Program-made: the position numbers and the translations under genes | From: DASXQK01 sp963724385 | GTDB lineage: Bacteria > Pseudomonadota > Alphaproteobacteria > Dongiales > Dongiaceae | Length of the DNA stretch: 64,000 nt | Direction: 5' to 3' | Assembly (NCBI GenBank): GCA_963724385.1 | Contig: CAVRUJ010000001.1 | Span: 2,046,001-2,110,000, forward strand | Notes under the pieces: generated by a model | What the model saw: only the letters and a program-made list of their open reading frames with translations | Told to the model about the DNA's origin: nothing | The model's database searches: none | In this document: one piece after another, positions 1-8,223 of the stretch | Numbering within the stretch: position 1 is the stretch's first letter | How the letters are laid out: every line of letters begins with the position of its first letter

Positions 1-710
1 CGGTGAAGAAGGTCTCCCTCGAGCTCGGCGGCAACGCCCCCTTCATCGTGTTCGAGGATGCCGATCTCGACGCCGCGGTCGAGGGCGCCATCGCCTCCAA
101 GTACCGCAACACCGGCCAGACCTGCGTCTGCGCCAACCGGCTCCTGATCCAGGAGAAGGTCTATGACCGCTTCGCCGAGAAGCTCGCCGGTGCGGTCGGC
201 AAGCTAAAGGTCGGCGACGGCCTCAAGGGCGAGACCCAGCAAGGTCCGCTCATCGACATGAAGGCGGTGGCGAAGGTCGAGGAACATATCGCCGACGCGG
301 TCAAGAAGGGCGCCAAGGTCATCCTCGGCGGCAAGCGCCATCCATTGGGCCACAGCTTCTTCGAGCCCACCATCCTCGCCAACGTGACGCCCCAGATGGC
401 AGTGGCACGCGAGGAAACCTTTGGCCCCGTGGCGCCGTTGTTCCGCTTCACTTCGGACGATGACGCGGTCAGGCTCGCCAACGACACCGAGTTCGGCCTT
501 GCCGCCTATTTCTACAGCCGCGACATCAGTCGCGTCTGGCGGGTGGCCGAGCAGCTCGAATATGGCATCGTTGGCATCAACACCGGCATCATCTCGACCG
601 AGGTGGCACCCTTCGGCGGGATCAAGGAATCCGGCATCGGCCGCGAAGGCTCCAAGTACGGGATCGAGGATTTCCTGGAGATCAAGTACCTCTGCATGGG
701 CGGGATCTAG
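1..710 (+). CDS. gabD: NAD(P)-dependent succinate-semialdehyde dehydrogenase, C-terminal part (5' end outside window)
   Basis: The C-terminal half of an aldehyde dehydrogenase, which in this family oxidises succinate semialdehyde to succinate in the GABA shunt in the cytoplasm. The reading frame is open from the first base, so the gene starts upstream. The catalytic general-base Glu lies in LELGGNAPF near the start and the nucleophilic Cys in GQTCVCANR. The C-terminal PFGGIKESGIGREGSKYGI block is typical of GabD. About 236 of the usual ~480-490 residues are present. Substrate assignment rests on similarity to GabD; a related semialdehyde dehydrogenase is possible. Confidence 0.88.
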   Translation, partial: VKKVSLELGGNAPFIVFEDADLDAAVEGAIASKYRNTGQTCVCANRLLIQEKVYDRFAEKLAGAVGKLKVGDGLKGETQQGPLIDMKAVAKVEEHIADAVKKGAKVILGGKRHPLGHSFFEPTILANVTPQMAVAREETFGPVAPLFRFTSDDDAVRLANDTEFGLAAYFYSRDISRVWRVAEQLEYGIVGINTGIISTEVAPFGGIKESGIGREGSKYGIEDFLEIKYLCMGGI

Positions 711-724
711 CCCCGGCCAAAGCC

Positions 725-861
725 CCGAGGGGCGGCCCTAGTATCGGATCTCGGATATTCGAGAACTCTGGCATAGTCGCGAATTTCTGCGTGAATCCGG
801 TACTAAAGCTCAAAATGATGTACCGACTTTCCATGAAAGTCGGTACTAGGCCGCTCCTCGG
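725..861. repeat. 137-bp element with imperfect terminal inverted repeats and an internal perfect hairpin
   Basis: The left end (725-743, ccgaggggcggccctagta) matches the reverse complement of the right end (844-861, ccgaggagcggcctagta) with one mismatch and one extra base. Inside is a perfect 12-bp inverted repeat with a 3-nt loop at 820-846 (stem gtaccgactttc). It lies just after the stop of the dehydrogenase gene and has no coding content. It could be a MITE/REP-like element or a large terminator or processing hairpin; there is no T-run after the hairpin. Confidence 0.6.
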
Positions 862-927
862 ACCCGATCCCATCTACCTCCCCTTGAGCCACCGGATAGG
901 CCTTGGGCGGCGCGAGCGCAGCGATGG

Positions 928-1320
928 TCACGACACCAGAAGAATTTCCACAATGGTGCCGATGCAAATGACGGCCATCGCCAATAGGAAATAGCCGACC
1001 GATTGGGAGACTAGGGAGGTTCTCGGGTTCAGGGACTTCAAAAGGGCCAGCGGCTGCCGTGGCCCGCTGCTCCCTCTGGTGTCCGCCCGGCGCAACCGCT
1101 CCATCGTTGCCTCCGCCGGTTCGATCGGATGCAAGGTCGCCGTGTTGATGATCTGCGCGAAGTAGATAGCTCTTCCTTGCGCCTGCTCCCTCACGAGATC
1201 GGCAACTACTTCCTCGATCGTGTCCCGCAGGGCCGTCAGTTCATGCCTCGGCGCATCGAGAGTGCTGCCGACGCTGTACACCCCGCGAAAGTGGCCGCCT
1301 CCTGCCACTGAGTTCGCCAT
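928..1320 (-). CDS. hypothetical protein with C-terminal membrane anchor
   Basis: A 130-residue protein of unrecognised family. Residues ~25-95 are soluble and partly helical. The last ~23 residues (VGYFLLAMAVICIGTIVEIL) form one hydrophobic segment ending almost at the C-terminus, as in tail-anchored proteins. Codon use is GC3-rich like the neighbours, which supports coding. The ATG at 1320 has no obvious Shine-Dalgarno sequence. It stands alone between the inverted-repeat element and a gene-free stretch. No function is proposed. Confidence 0.5.
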   Translation of the reverse strand: MANSVAGGGHFRGVYSVGSTLDAPRHELTALRDTIEEVVADLVREQAQGRAIYFAQIINTATLHPIEPAEATMERLRRADTRGSSGPRQPLALLKSLNPRTSLVSQSVGYFLLAMAVICIGTIVEILLVS

Positions 1321-1669
1321 GCCGTGTCATATGGGCGAAACACCCTGTCCGAGCGAGTGTCATCGGGGTGGCATCTTGGTTCGATTTTGGGCGAAAACTC
1401 GTGCTGATCACCATCGTGACAACGGCATGCCTCCACCGCTGTCTCGGGGCATCCCTGCCTCAGGCTGCTCTCCGAGCCAAGAGTGGTTGGGCGTTCGCGC
1501 CCTTGCAGCAGCGGTCATGAATTTGTTTCGCCGGCATGGACCCTAGGGAGACCTTTGCGGCGATCTCGGGGAATCCTCGGGGAATCTTGGTGGCACGCCT
1601 TGAGCGTCAGCTTGGGCGTCACCAGTGTCGCAAGTTGAACACCGCCCTCGACCTTTTGCGAGGTGGGAC
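1321..1669. other. gene-free stretch
   Basis: About 350 bases between a leftward and a rightward gene. Short open frames occur on both strands, but none has convincing composition, a ribosome site or a recognisable product. It presumably holds the promoters of the two flanking genes; no consensus promoter could be picked out. Confidence 0.4.
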
Positions 1670-1912
1670 ATGTCAGGCATCAGCAAGCTGTTGCTGCCGG
1701 TGGTCATGATCTCATGGTTGCTGGCAGGTTGCACGACGGAGGGAGCGAGCTATTCCCCGAGCCTCGGCTTCAGCCCCAATTCCGGCTCGAATACCGGGAC
1801 CGTGCAGCCCAACGAAATGATTCCCTATCCGCCGCCCGGTGACAATTATTACACGGATAACTGGTACGATACGGGCAATGGACAGGATCATGGCCAGTTC
1901 AGCAACTGGTGA
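1670..1912 (+). CDS. small lipoprotein
   Basis: An 80-residue protein starting at the ATG at 1670, preceded by AGGTGG. The N-terminus is a lipoprotein signal peptide with a hydrophobic core (LLLPVVMISWLLAGC), and Cys at the LAGC lipobox would be lipidated after signal peptidase II cleavage. The mature part is short, rich in Ser, Gly, Asn, Pro, Tyr and Asp, and ends FSNW, so it is probably disordered. An in-frame GTG at 1625 would add 15 residues before the signal and is less likely. No family was recognised. Confidence 0.65.
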   Translation: MSGISKLLLPVVMISWLLAGCTTEGASYSPSLGFSPNSGSNTGTVQPNEMIPYPPPGDNYYTDNWYDTGNGQDHGQFSNW

Positions 1913-2070
1913 GATCGGCAACTGCCTGCCATCGACAGCAATTGGCCTTGCAATTTGGCGAAGTGATTCGACGTTTTGACGCGTATGATTGCCCGATGGA
2001 CCGCCAGCGTCGCGACGGCGGCCGAAACGCGGCGCCGTAAGCAAACTTCGCCACAACCGGGTGGGTGGCC

Positions 2071-2550
2071 ATGCCGGGAAGCGTTCATCCAGGATCAGAC
2101 CTTGCCGGCGCAGCATCCTTGGCGACGGTACTCGCGGGCCTTTGGATCGGGGACCGCCTCCTGTCGCCCATCCGGCAATTCATGGATTGCCGACGGGAAG
2201 TCCAGGCTTCCCTCGTGGTCGCCTTTTCCTTGCGCAACACCGCCGCCCGCCTCGCCGGCAACGACGATATCGAGGCGCTCAATGCTCTTGGCGATGCGTG
2301 CCGGGATCTGGGCGAAGAAGCCGGGCGCCTCGAAGCGCTGGCCAGGCGGCCTTCGCTTTCCCTCCGGCTCTACGTCAGGCTTCGCGGATATCGCGTCGAT
2401 CGGGCCGCCCAAGGGCTGCGCCGGTTGTCGGTTTCGCTGGTCGGCGAGCGTCGAGGAGAGTTGACGGATCGCGCCGCTGTCGAGGCGGCGCTCCGCCTCG
2501 GTCCGGGGCGTCGCTCGGACCGCATTCATTCGCCGCTCACGCAGAGCTGA
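2071..2550 (+). CDS. hypothetical protein with N-terminal membrane segment
   Basis: About 159 residues. An N-terminal hydrophobic stretch (LAGAASLATVLAGLWIG) is followed by a helical soluble region with LLSPIRQF, NTAARLAG and QGLRRLSVSL. This resembles a loosely defined group of proteobacterial single-pass proteins seen next to varied genes (family knowledge, weak). The GTG at 2065 is an alternative start; the ATG at 2071 follows a GGGTGG-like site. The C-terminal ~35 residues are Arg-rich and of low complexity. Function unknown. Confidence 0.5.
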   Translation: MPGSVHPGSDLAGAASLATVLAGLWIGDRLLSPIRQFMDCRREVQASLVVAFSLRNTAARLAGNDDIEALNALGDACRDLGEEAGRLEALARRPSLSLRLYVRLRGYRVDRAAQGLRRLSVSLVGERRGELTDRAAVEAALRLGPGRRSDRIHSPLTQS

Positions 2551-3120
2551 CTGCCCAGACGGGTAGGGAAGCGGGGTGGCCGGCCGGCCAGGCGGCGACC
2601 TGACGAGATGACAAGGTTTGGCCGCATTCCAGCGTAGCTAAGGCCGCCACCGGCGGCGGCCGCACCCAACCTTGGATCGGGGCTCACCGAAAAGCCTTAC
2701 GGGTTGGACGGTCGGCCAATTTCTGGCTCGACGCAGGAAAATCCCTCGCCGTCCGTGGAATAAGCGGTCCCTGGCGAACGTTTCAGCTTGCCGGGGCGAT
2801 CGGGTGGGGGTCCAGGGCCAAGATGGCGGCGATAAACGCAGATGATTTCCGGCCAGTAGGTTCCAAAGCCAATGGCTGAAGAGGCTGCTGCGGGAGCCGA
2901 GAAGGCGGAGCGCGTTCCTGCGCTCTGTCCTCGTTGTGCCGTTTTCGGCGTGGCGCCGCACTCGCCATGGCGCGCCCGTCGAGGGGACAGGAGCAGCCAA
3001 TTGTCTTTTTCCGAAGTGGCCCCGCCGAGGCGGCGGAAATCCTGCGGGGCAAGCAATTGTTTGGGCCTGCTCAAGAAGCGAACCGTCTTACTTCGCTCCC
3101 TGATCGCGGCGCCCTTTTCG
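2551..3120. other. gene-free stretch upstream of sulfotransferase
   Basis: About 570 bases with no supported gene. The frame of the downstream sulfotransferase stays open back to 2872, but that extension is Arg/Ala/Ser-rich, lacks family similarity and is probably not translated. Minus-strand open frames here have shadow-like composition. Confidence 0.4.
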
Positions 3121-3834
3121 ATGAAATACCGGACGCGGCTCGCCTGGCTCCGCGAAGAAGCCCAATGGCGCAGCAAAGGCATTCCGCAATCGCATGTAAC
3201 CAAGGCGCTCCTCTATGTGGAGGAAACAGGGTCCTTCTACATCCCGGTCCCCAAGGCAGGGAACACTTCCGTCCTGGCCGCCATCGCGAAGGTTCGTGAA
3301 CCGGTGCTGCCGGTGGACGGCATTCCAGCGTTCATGTCGCAGCTGCGCAACACGCTGCAGGTCGGATGCGTGCCGGCGGATTTCCGGTCAGGCGCGCGCG
3401 TCGCATTCACGGTGGTCCGGCATCCGGTGGACCGGTTCTGGTCCGCCTATAATCAATCGATCGTGGAAAGTCGGGAGGGGGTCTTCGCAGCGGCGGTGAG
3501 GAGCGCTCTCGGCCTGGACGCTGACAAGGCGCTCACCCCCGATCTGCTTCTCGACTACGTCGAGAGCCAGCCGGTCGAGGACGTCGACCATCACTTCAGG
3601 CCGCAGTATGCGATTTGCGGGCTGGAGATGCTGCCGGTGAAGGTCGCCCGATGCGAATCCTTGGCGGAGGACCTGGCGCGCCTGGCCGAAGAAGGATACT
3701 TCCCGAAAGATTCCCTGGCCTATGTCAGCAGGCTCAATCATCGTCGCAGCACTGACATCCACGACCGCTATCACGGCATCGATTCCAGAATCAGGGACGT
3801 CTACAAGCGCGACTTGGCGGTCTTGGAATATTGA
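3121..3834 (+). CDS. sulfotransferase family protein
   Basis: About 237 residues. The PAPS 5'-phosphosulfate loop is PVPKAGNTS (residues 42-50) and the 3'-phosphate site is VVRHPVDRFWSAY (98-110, Arg and Ser conserved). This is the pattern of the sulfotransferase_2 / carbohydrate sulfotransferase group. It would move a sulfuryl group from PAPS to an acceptor, most likely a glycan or small molecule; the acceptor cannot be read from sequence. The ATG at 3121 gives the usual ~40-residue lead-in to the PAPS loop. The frame is open upstream to 2872, so the start is uncertain. Confidence 0.72.
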   Translation: MKYRTRLAWLREEAQWRSKGIPQSHVTKALLYVEETGSFYIPVPKAGNTSVLAAIAKVREPVLPVDGIPAFMSQLRNTLQVGCVPADFRSGARVAFTVVRHPVDRFWSAYNQSIVESREGVFAAAVRSALGLDADKALTPDLLLDYVESQPVEDVDHHFRPQYAICGLEMLPVKVARCESLAEDLARLAEEGYFPKDSLAYVSRLNHRRSTDIHDRYHGIDSRIRDVYKRDLAVLEY

Positions 3835-3893
3835 CGTTGGGCCATCCAGACCCGCGGACTCGGAGCCATCCTGATCCCTGTGAGATATTCGGG

Positions 3894-4751
3894 CTAGAGG
3901 CTTCCGCGTTCCTCGCCGGCTCGCCTGGCAGCCAGGATCGCCGCGACCCTGGGTCCGTAAATGAAGGCGTTCGTTTCGTCCGAGGCGAACTGGTCTGGCA
4001 GGCTGTCATAGCTGAGAAGGGCGGATACGCGCTGGCGCTGGCCCCGCACTTCAGTCACGCGATGCATGGCATGCCGGCCCTTGAAGATCGTGAGCGTGCC
4101 GGGCCGGCGGGGCAGGGTGCGCACGTCATCGTAACTGCCGGCAAAGAGCCGTTTGACGGCTTCGAAGTTCTCGTCCTCGGCGGTCCGCAGGCGGGGTGCA
4201 TATTCGAACGCGCCGCCCCGCTCCGCATCCTGCAGCAGGAGGGTGACCGTGAATTCGTTGTGGTCATAGTGCCAGGGCTGCCGGTCGCCAGCTTTCAAAT
4301 AGGTCAGATTCAGGGCGAGAAACGGATCGGCGATCCGATAGAGCGATTCGAGCCCGACGGCGAGGCGGATGAACTCGGTCAGCGGGTCCCACTCGTAGAG
4401 CTGCTGGATGGCGGCGGTCTTGGGGATCGCGTCGTTGGCAAGCTGGGACATCTTCAGCGGGAAGAACGCGCGCATGGGGTGATCGGGCGAGAGCGTCGCG
4501 TCGTCCCTGGTGAAATAGGCATTGCGCCGCGTGTCCTTGACGTAGGCGAGCGGCGCCAGCGCCAAGGCTTCCTCCGCCATGGCCAGGACGGCTTCGGGGC
4601 GGATGAATCCGTCGAGATTGCAGGCGCCCGTGTCGGCAAGTTCTGCCCGGCAGCGGGAAAGGAAATCCAGACCTTCCGCGCTCTGAATATCGTGGATCGG
4701 AAACCGCTCGAGATCGACGTACCGGCCAGGGTCAAAATCAGTTTCGGTCAT
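3894..4751 (-). CDS. 2-oxoglutarate/Fe(II) oxygenase, ArpA/BesD-like
   Basis: A 285-residue oxygenase. The facial triad is visible: H161-x-D163 in QPWHYDHNEF and a distal His in GRHAMHRV (H230). An Arg in RQRVSALLSYD can bind the 2-oxoglutarate carboxylate. Overall layout (WHYDxNEFTVTLLLQD, GGAFEY, GTLTIFKGRH) matches the ArpA/HalD-BesD family of amino-acid-type hydroxylases and halogenases. Family halogenases have Gly or Ala where Asp163 is, so hydroxylation is expected (inference). The start at 4751 is preceded by AGGA. It is followed downstream by no obvious pathway partner. Confidence 0.75.
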   Translation of the reverse strand: MTETDFDPGRYVDLERFPIHDIQSAEGLDFLSRCRAELADTGACNLDGFIRPEAVLAMAEEALALAPLAYVKDTRRNAYFTRDDATLSPDHPMRAFFPLKMSQLANDAIPKTAAIQQLYEWDPLTEFIRLAVGLESLYRIADPFLALNLTYLKAGDRQPWHYDHNEFTVTLLLQDAERGGAFEYAPRLRTAEDENFEAVKRLFAGSYDDVRTLPRRPGTLTIFKGRHAMHRVTEVRGQRQRVSALLSYDSLPDQFASDETNAFIYGPRVAAILAARRAGEERGSL

Positions 4752-4834
4752 AGCGAAGGATTTCCTAAAGCGAACCGGCATTCCCGGCAGTCCCGAGGGA
4801 CGGTTTCGCGCCGCCCCTCGGATCCTGAGTCCGC

Positions 4835-5170
4835 CTACTTCCCCTTCGGCAGCGGATAGGCCTTGGCTGCTGCGCCCGCCGCGGTCATGGCCTTTACGGC
4901 CTCCGCGCCGGTCAGGAGCTTGGTCGTTTTCATTCCGGCCACATGGCCGGCCGAGGCGACGGCCATGCTGGTGGCGGTCGCCGCTTCGTCGTTGGGAAAT
5001 TCCATCAACGCCATGAAGTCATAATCGCCCAAGCTCATGAAATAGTTGTGGCATTTGCCGCCATGGGCCTTGGCGACCCAGGCCGCGGCCTTCGACCTGT
5101 CTTCGGGGTTGGCGACCATGTTCTTGATCGCTTCCTGGGTATAACGGCCTTGGAACATGTAGAATGCCAT
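4835..5170 (-). CDS. GYD domain-containing protein
   Basis: A 111-residue protein starting MAFYMFQGRYTQEAIKNMV, the standard opening of the GYD family (small ferredoxin-like alpha/beta domain of unknown function). SLGDYDFMALMEFPND in mid-protein is the family signature. The C-terminus is Ala/Lys-rich. The start at 5170 has AGAGGA 7 bases upstream; an upstream in-frame start at 5206 would add a non-conserved extension. It probably shares a transcript with the oxygenase that follows it on the minus strand. Confidence 0.8.
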   Translation of the reverse strand: MAFYMFQGRYTQEAIKNMVANPEDRSKAAAWVAKAHGGKCHNYFMSLGDYDFMALMEFPNDEAATATSMAVASAGHVAGMKTTKLLTGAEAVKAMTAAGAAAKAYPLPKGK

Positions 5171-5318
5171 GATTGATCCTCTGTTTTGCGTTGTTGATCC
5201 GCCCACTCGCCTCCCGGATGCCGAAGCTTAGGTCCGCTGGCCTTGGCCGGCATATCCTCCGGCGCATTGACCGGGCAGACTCGATTGCCGCGACGCGCCG
5301 GTGGGTTCGAAGGACACC

Positions 5319-5537
5319 TCACTCTTCATGGGATCCCGTCATCCGTTTGACGTGCTCCGGACGATAGACCGCCTTGTGGCCGCAGAAGGAACATTCATGT
5401 TCCTGCGGCCCCGAAGGGCGACCCTTCGATGGCTTTGCCGAAGCCGATACCTCGACAGGGAAAAGCTGGCTGCATTTGACGCAAACGACGGCAAGATAGT
5501 CCTGCCCGGGTTTTACGATGACGGGTTTCTTGACCAT
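5319..5537 (-). CDS. small protein with two CxxC pairs
   Basis: A 72-residue protein starting MVKKPVIVKPGQDY. It carries CVKC and, about 33 residues later, CSFCGHK, a spacing that fits a zinc-ribbon-like fold. There is no signal peptide or membrane segment. GGGAGGG precedes the ATG at 5537. It lies upstream of the GYD gene on the same strand and diverges from the ABC transporter operon. It may bind zinc or nucleic acid, but no named family was recognised. Confidence 0.55.
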   Translation of the reverse strand: MVKKPVIVKPGQDYLAVVCVKCSQLFPVEVSASAKPSKGRPSGPQEHECSFCGHKAVYRPEHVKRMTGSHEE

Positions 5538-5642
5538 GGTCGCCCTCCCAGATTGCTCGCAGGCGATGAGAATAGCGGCGAATGCGGCCGCTGTCTCTTG
5601 CACCTGGCTGTCTCAGGCGGGCTTCGTGTCCAGGGCAAGCGC

Positions 5643-5867
5643 TTGCCGGCACCGAGCCTTGTGCTCCTGCTCGCGGGCCTGTTCTATGTCGCCGCCATGT
5701 GCGTCATATTCGCGATGATCAGCGCTGACCTGAAATGGGCTCTCGATACGGGGGCGAACCGGGTCGTGCGAAGCGGCGCCCTGATGCTTCTGGTCGCCGC
5801 TGTCGTCGCGTTGCGCGATCAGGAGCGAAAACTGGTTCTTTCGCCCGGTGGAAGGGCCCGCGCATGA
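5643..5867 (+). CDS. small two-helix membrane protein preceding ABC transporter
   Basis: About 74 residues with two hydrophobic segments (LVLLLAGLFYVAAMCVIFAM and GALMLLVAAVVAL) separated by a short polar turn, ending in a basic tail. Its TGA overlaps the ATG of the ABC ATPase (ATGA at 5864-5867), implying translational coupling. Codon third positions are GC-rich like real genes here. No ATG start is available; TTG at 5643 or 5598 is possible, so the 5' end is uncertain. It may be an accessory subunit of the exporter (inference). Confidence 0.5.
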   Translation: MPAPSLVLLLAGLFYVAAMCVIFAMISADLKWALDTGANRVVRSGALMLLVAAVVALRDQERKLVLSPGGRARA

Positions 5868-6799
5868 CGGCGATGATCGAGGTCGGCGGGCTCGTGTTCG
5901 ACTATCCGGGGCTGAGGGCCCTCGACCAGGTGTCCTTCGCCTTGGAATCAGAGACCATCACCGCGCTCGTCGGCCCCAATGGCGCCGGCAAGACGACGCT
6001 TCTGCGCTGCATCGCCGGGCTCGATGCGCCTTTCGCGGGAACGGTCAGTGTCGCGGGCGTCGACGTATTGCGCGAACCTCGAGCAAGTCACCGCATGATG
6101 GGCTTCCTCCCCGACAGTTACGGGCTCTATGACGAGCTCACGGTGCGCCAATGCCTGCTGCATCGCGCGGCGACCCTGGGGCTCGGCGGCCGAGAGGAGG
6201 CCGCGGCGGCGGAAGGCGCGGCCCAACGTCTCGCCATCGCCGATCGGTTGGGACAGAAAGCGGGCACGCTCTCGCGCGGCTTGCGTCAGCGTCTGGCCAT
6301 CGCCGAGACCATCGTCCATCGGCCCCGCGTGCTGCTGCTGGACGAGCCCGCCTCGGGCCTCGACCCCGAGGCGCGGGTCGGACTGGCCGAAACCCTGCGC
6401 CGGCTGCGTGAGGAAGGGATGACCGTGATCGTATCTTCCCACATCTTGAGCGAGCTTGAGGACTACTCGACCCATATGCTGATCCTGCGCGAGGGCCGGC
6501 TCGCCGATCAGCGGGCGCTCGCCGGGCCGGCCTCGGGCACCGCTGCCGCCATGCGCCTGCGCCTCATCCGGCCGGACGAACGCCTGGAACCGCTGTTGAA
6601 GGCCGAGCCGTCAGTATCGGGGCTCGTCATCGATGGCCTGAATGCACATTTCCGCTTCGATGGCGACGAGGGCGCGCGCGCCGCTTTGCTTCGACGCCTG
6701 CTGGATGCGGGTTTCGCGGTCGCCGAATTCGCTGCCGAGCGGGAAGGGCTGCAGGCGGCCTACATGAGCGGTGTCGCGGCGAAGGCTCGGGCCACATGA
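5864..6799 (+). CDS. ABC transporter ATP-binding protein (ABC-2 exporter type)
   Basis: A 311-residue ATPase. Walker A GPNGAGKTT is at 37-45, the Q-loop region is near FLPDSYGLYDELT, the signature is LSRGLRQRLAIA (136-147, a variant of LSGGQ), Walker B is VLLLDEP with the D-loop SGLDPEA, and the H-loop His is in SSHILSE. LSRG variants are common in CcmA/NosF-type ABC-2 exporters. The C-terminal ~90 residues form the extra domain of that group. It overlaps the permease gene by 4 bases (ATGA). It would power export by the 6796-8187 product; the substrate is unknown. Confidence 0.88.
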   Translation: MTAMIEVGGLVFDYPGLRALDQVSFALESETITALVGPNGAGKTTLLRCIAGLDAPFAGTVSVAGVDVLREPRASHRMMGFLPDSYGLYDELTVRQCLLHRAATLGLGGREEAAAAEGAAQRLAIADRLGQKAGTLSRGLRQRLAIAETIVHRPRVLLLDEPASGLDPEARVGLAETLRRLREEGMTVIVSSHILSELEDYSTHMLILREGRLADQRALAGPASGTAAAMRLRLIRPDERLEPLLKAEPSVSGLVIDGLNAHFRFDGDEGARAALLRRLLDAGFAVAEFAAEREGLQAAYMSGVAAKARAT

Positions 6800-8187
6800 A
6801 TCCCGAGCTCCGGCGCAATCTCTGGCTCCAATTCTCGCCCGGCCGCTTGCTGCTCGCGCCGCTGTGCCTCGGCCTCATCCTGGTCTCGGTTTGGATCATC
6901 GCCTTCCACGTCTACAACGTCGTCGCCCTGCTTTCCCAAGGAGCTTACTACCTGCTTGCCCTGCTATGGGGCACGCGACGCGCGGGCGATCTCATGGCGG
7001 AGGAGGTGGCGCAGCGGACCTGGGATGCCCAGCGCATGTCGGCGCTCGGCGCCTGGCAGATGACCTGGGGCAAGCTTCTCGGCGGGACTTCCTATGTGTG
7101 GTACGCGAGCGGCTTCGCCCTTGGCGCCCATGTCGCGGCCCGATGGCTCGCCGGCTTCCCGCTGTGGCAGGCAAGCGAGGCGATTCAATTCGCCCAAATG
7201 CTGGGCATCGGGCTGCTGGGACAAGCCGTCGCGTTCCAGACCAGCCTCGTCCTGCTGCGCAAGCAGACGCTTCGCCGGCGCCTGGGCGCCACCGCGAGCC
7301 AGGTCGCGGGATTGCTCGCTGCCTGGGCCCTGTCCCATGGCATGCCGTTCGGCATTTCGTCCTCTCAGCTGGCGCCAGTGCAGTGGTTCCATTGGGCGAT
7401 CGAGGGTGACCTCTTCTGGCTCGCCAGCACCTATCTCTTCCTCGCCTGGAGCGTTTTCGGCGCCTACCGGTTGATGCGCCTGGAGTTGCAGTTCCGCAAC
7501 CTGCCGCTGGCCTGGATCGCCTTCGCAGTTTTCCTGATGGTCTATGCCGAGGGTCTGCTCTATCCGGCGATCCTCTATGCCGAAGGGCTCGCCGGCTGGC
7601 TGATCGGTCCTTTCGTCATCGCCATCTCCCTCACCTACGCGGCGCTGTTCGCCGAGCCCAAGGACGTCTTGCGCTATCGCTGGTTCGCCCAGGCCTTGGG
7701 CAGTGGTGATCTCGGCCAGGCCCTGCTGTTGCTGCCTCAATGGCTGCCCTGCTTCCTTCTGGCGGCCTTGGCCGGCGTCACGCTTTGCCTGTTCGGCGAT
7801 TTCGCGCAGATATCGGGCCTGCTGGTGCTGCTGAGCCGTGTGCCCATGTTCGCGAGCTTCGGCAAGGGCAGCGGGCTCAACATCTTTTCCCTGGCGCTCG
7901 TATTCTTCCTGCTGCGCGACGCCCTGCTGGTGCTCGCCGTGAATTTCCGCTCCCGGCGCGGACGCGCCGACGTGGCTGCCTTCCTCTGTCTGGTGCTGCT
8001 CTATTCGCCGCTGCCCGTGATCCTGCGCGCCACCGGCTTTGGCGATCTCGTCCCGGTCTTCTCGCCCTATCCGCTGGCGCCGGGCCTTGTTAACATCGTG
8101 CTCCCGATTGTCGAAACGCTCGGCCTGTGGTGGGTCGTTCGCGGCCGCCTCCAGGCGGCCGGGCGCTTCGCGGCGGCGACGGCCTGA
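6796..8187 (+). CDS. ABC transporter permease-like integral membrane protein
   Basis: A 463-residue, very hydrophobic protein with about a dozen predicted transmembrane helices, the first at ~19-37. The segment RTWDAQRMSALGAWQMTWGK after the second helix is a cytosolic coupling-type region seen in ABC-2 permeases (LTW..QR-like). Translation is coupled to the ATPase by overlap. The length suggests a doubled or enlarged permease rather than the ~250-residue norm. No substrate can be assigned. Confidence 0.75.
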   Translation: MNPELRRNLWLQFSPGRLLLAPLCLGLILVSVWIIAFHVYNVVALLSQGAYYLLALLWGTRRAGDLMAEEVAQRTWDAQRMSALGAWQMTWGKLLGGTSYVWYASGFALGAHVAARWLAGFPLWQASEAIQFAQMLGIGLLGQAVAFQTSLVLLRKQTLRRRLGATASQVAGLLAAWALSHGMPFGISSSQLAPVQWFHWAIEGDLFWLASTYLFLAWSVFGAYRLMRLELQFRNLPLAWIAFAVFLMVYAEGLLYPAILYAEGLAGWLIGPFVIAISLTYAALFAEPKDVLRYRWFAQALGSGDLGQALLLLPQWLPCFLLAALAGVTLCLFGDFAQISGLLVLLSRVPMFASFGKGSGLNIFSLALVFFLLRDALLVLAVNFRSRRGRADVAAFLCLVLLYSPLPVILRATGFGDLVPVFSPYPLAPGLVNIVLPIVETLGLWWVVRGRLQAAGRFAAATA

Positions 8188-8223
8188 GCCTCGCCGATCC
8201 CAGCCCGACGGAGCAGTGAACCG

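Noticed and set aside
2872..3120. N-terminal extension of the sulfotransferase
   Set aside because: The extra 83 residues are Arg/Ala/Ser-rich and unlike family members; homology starts after the ATG at 3121.
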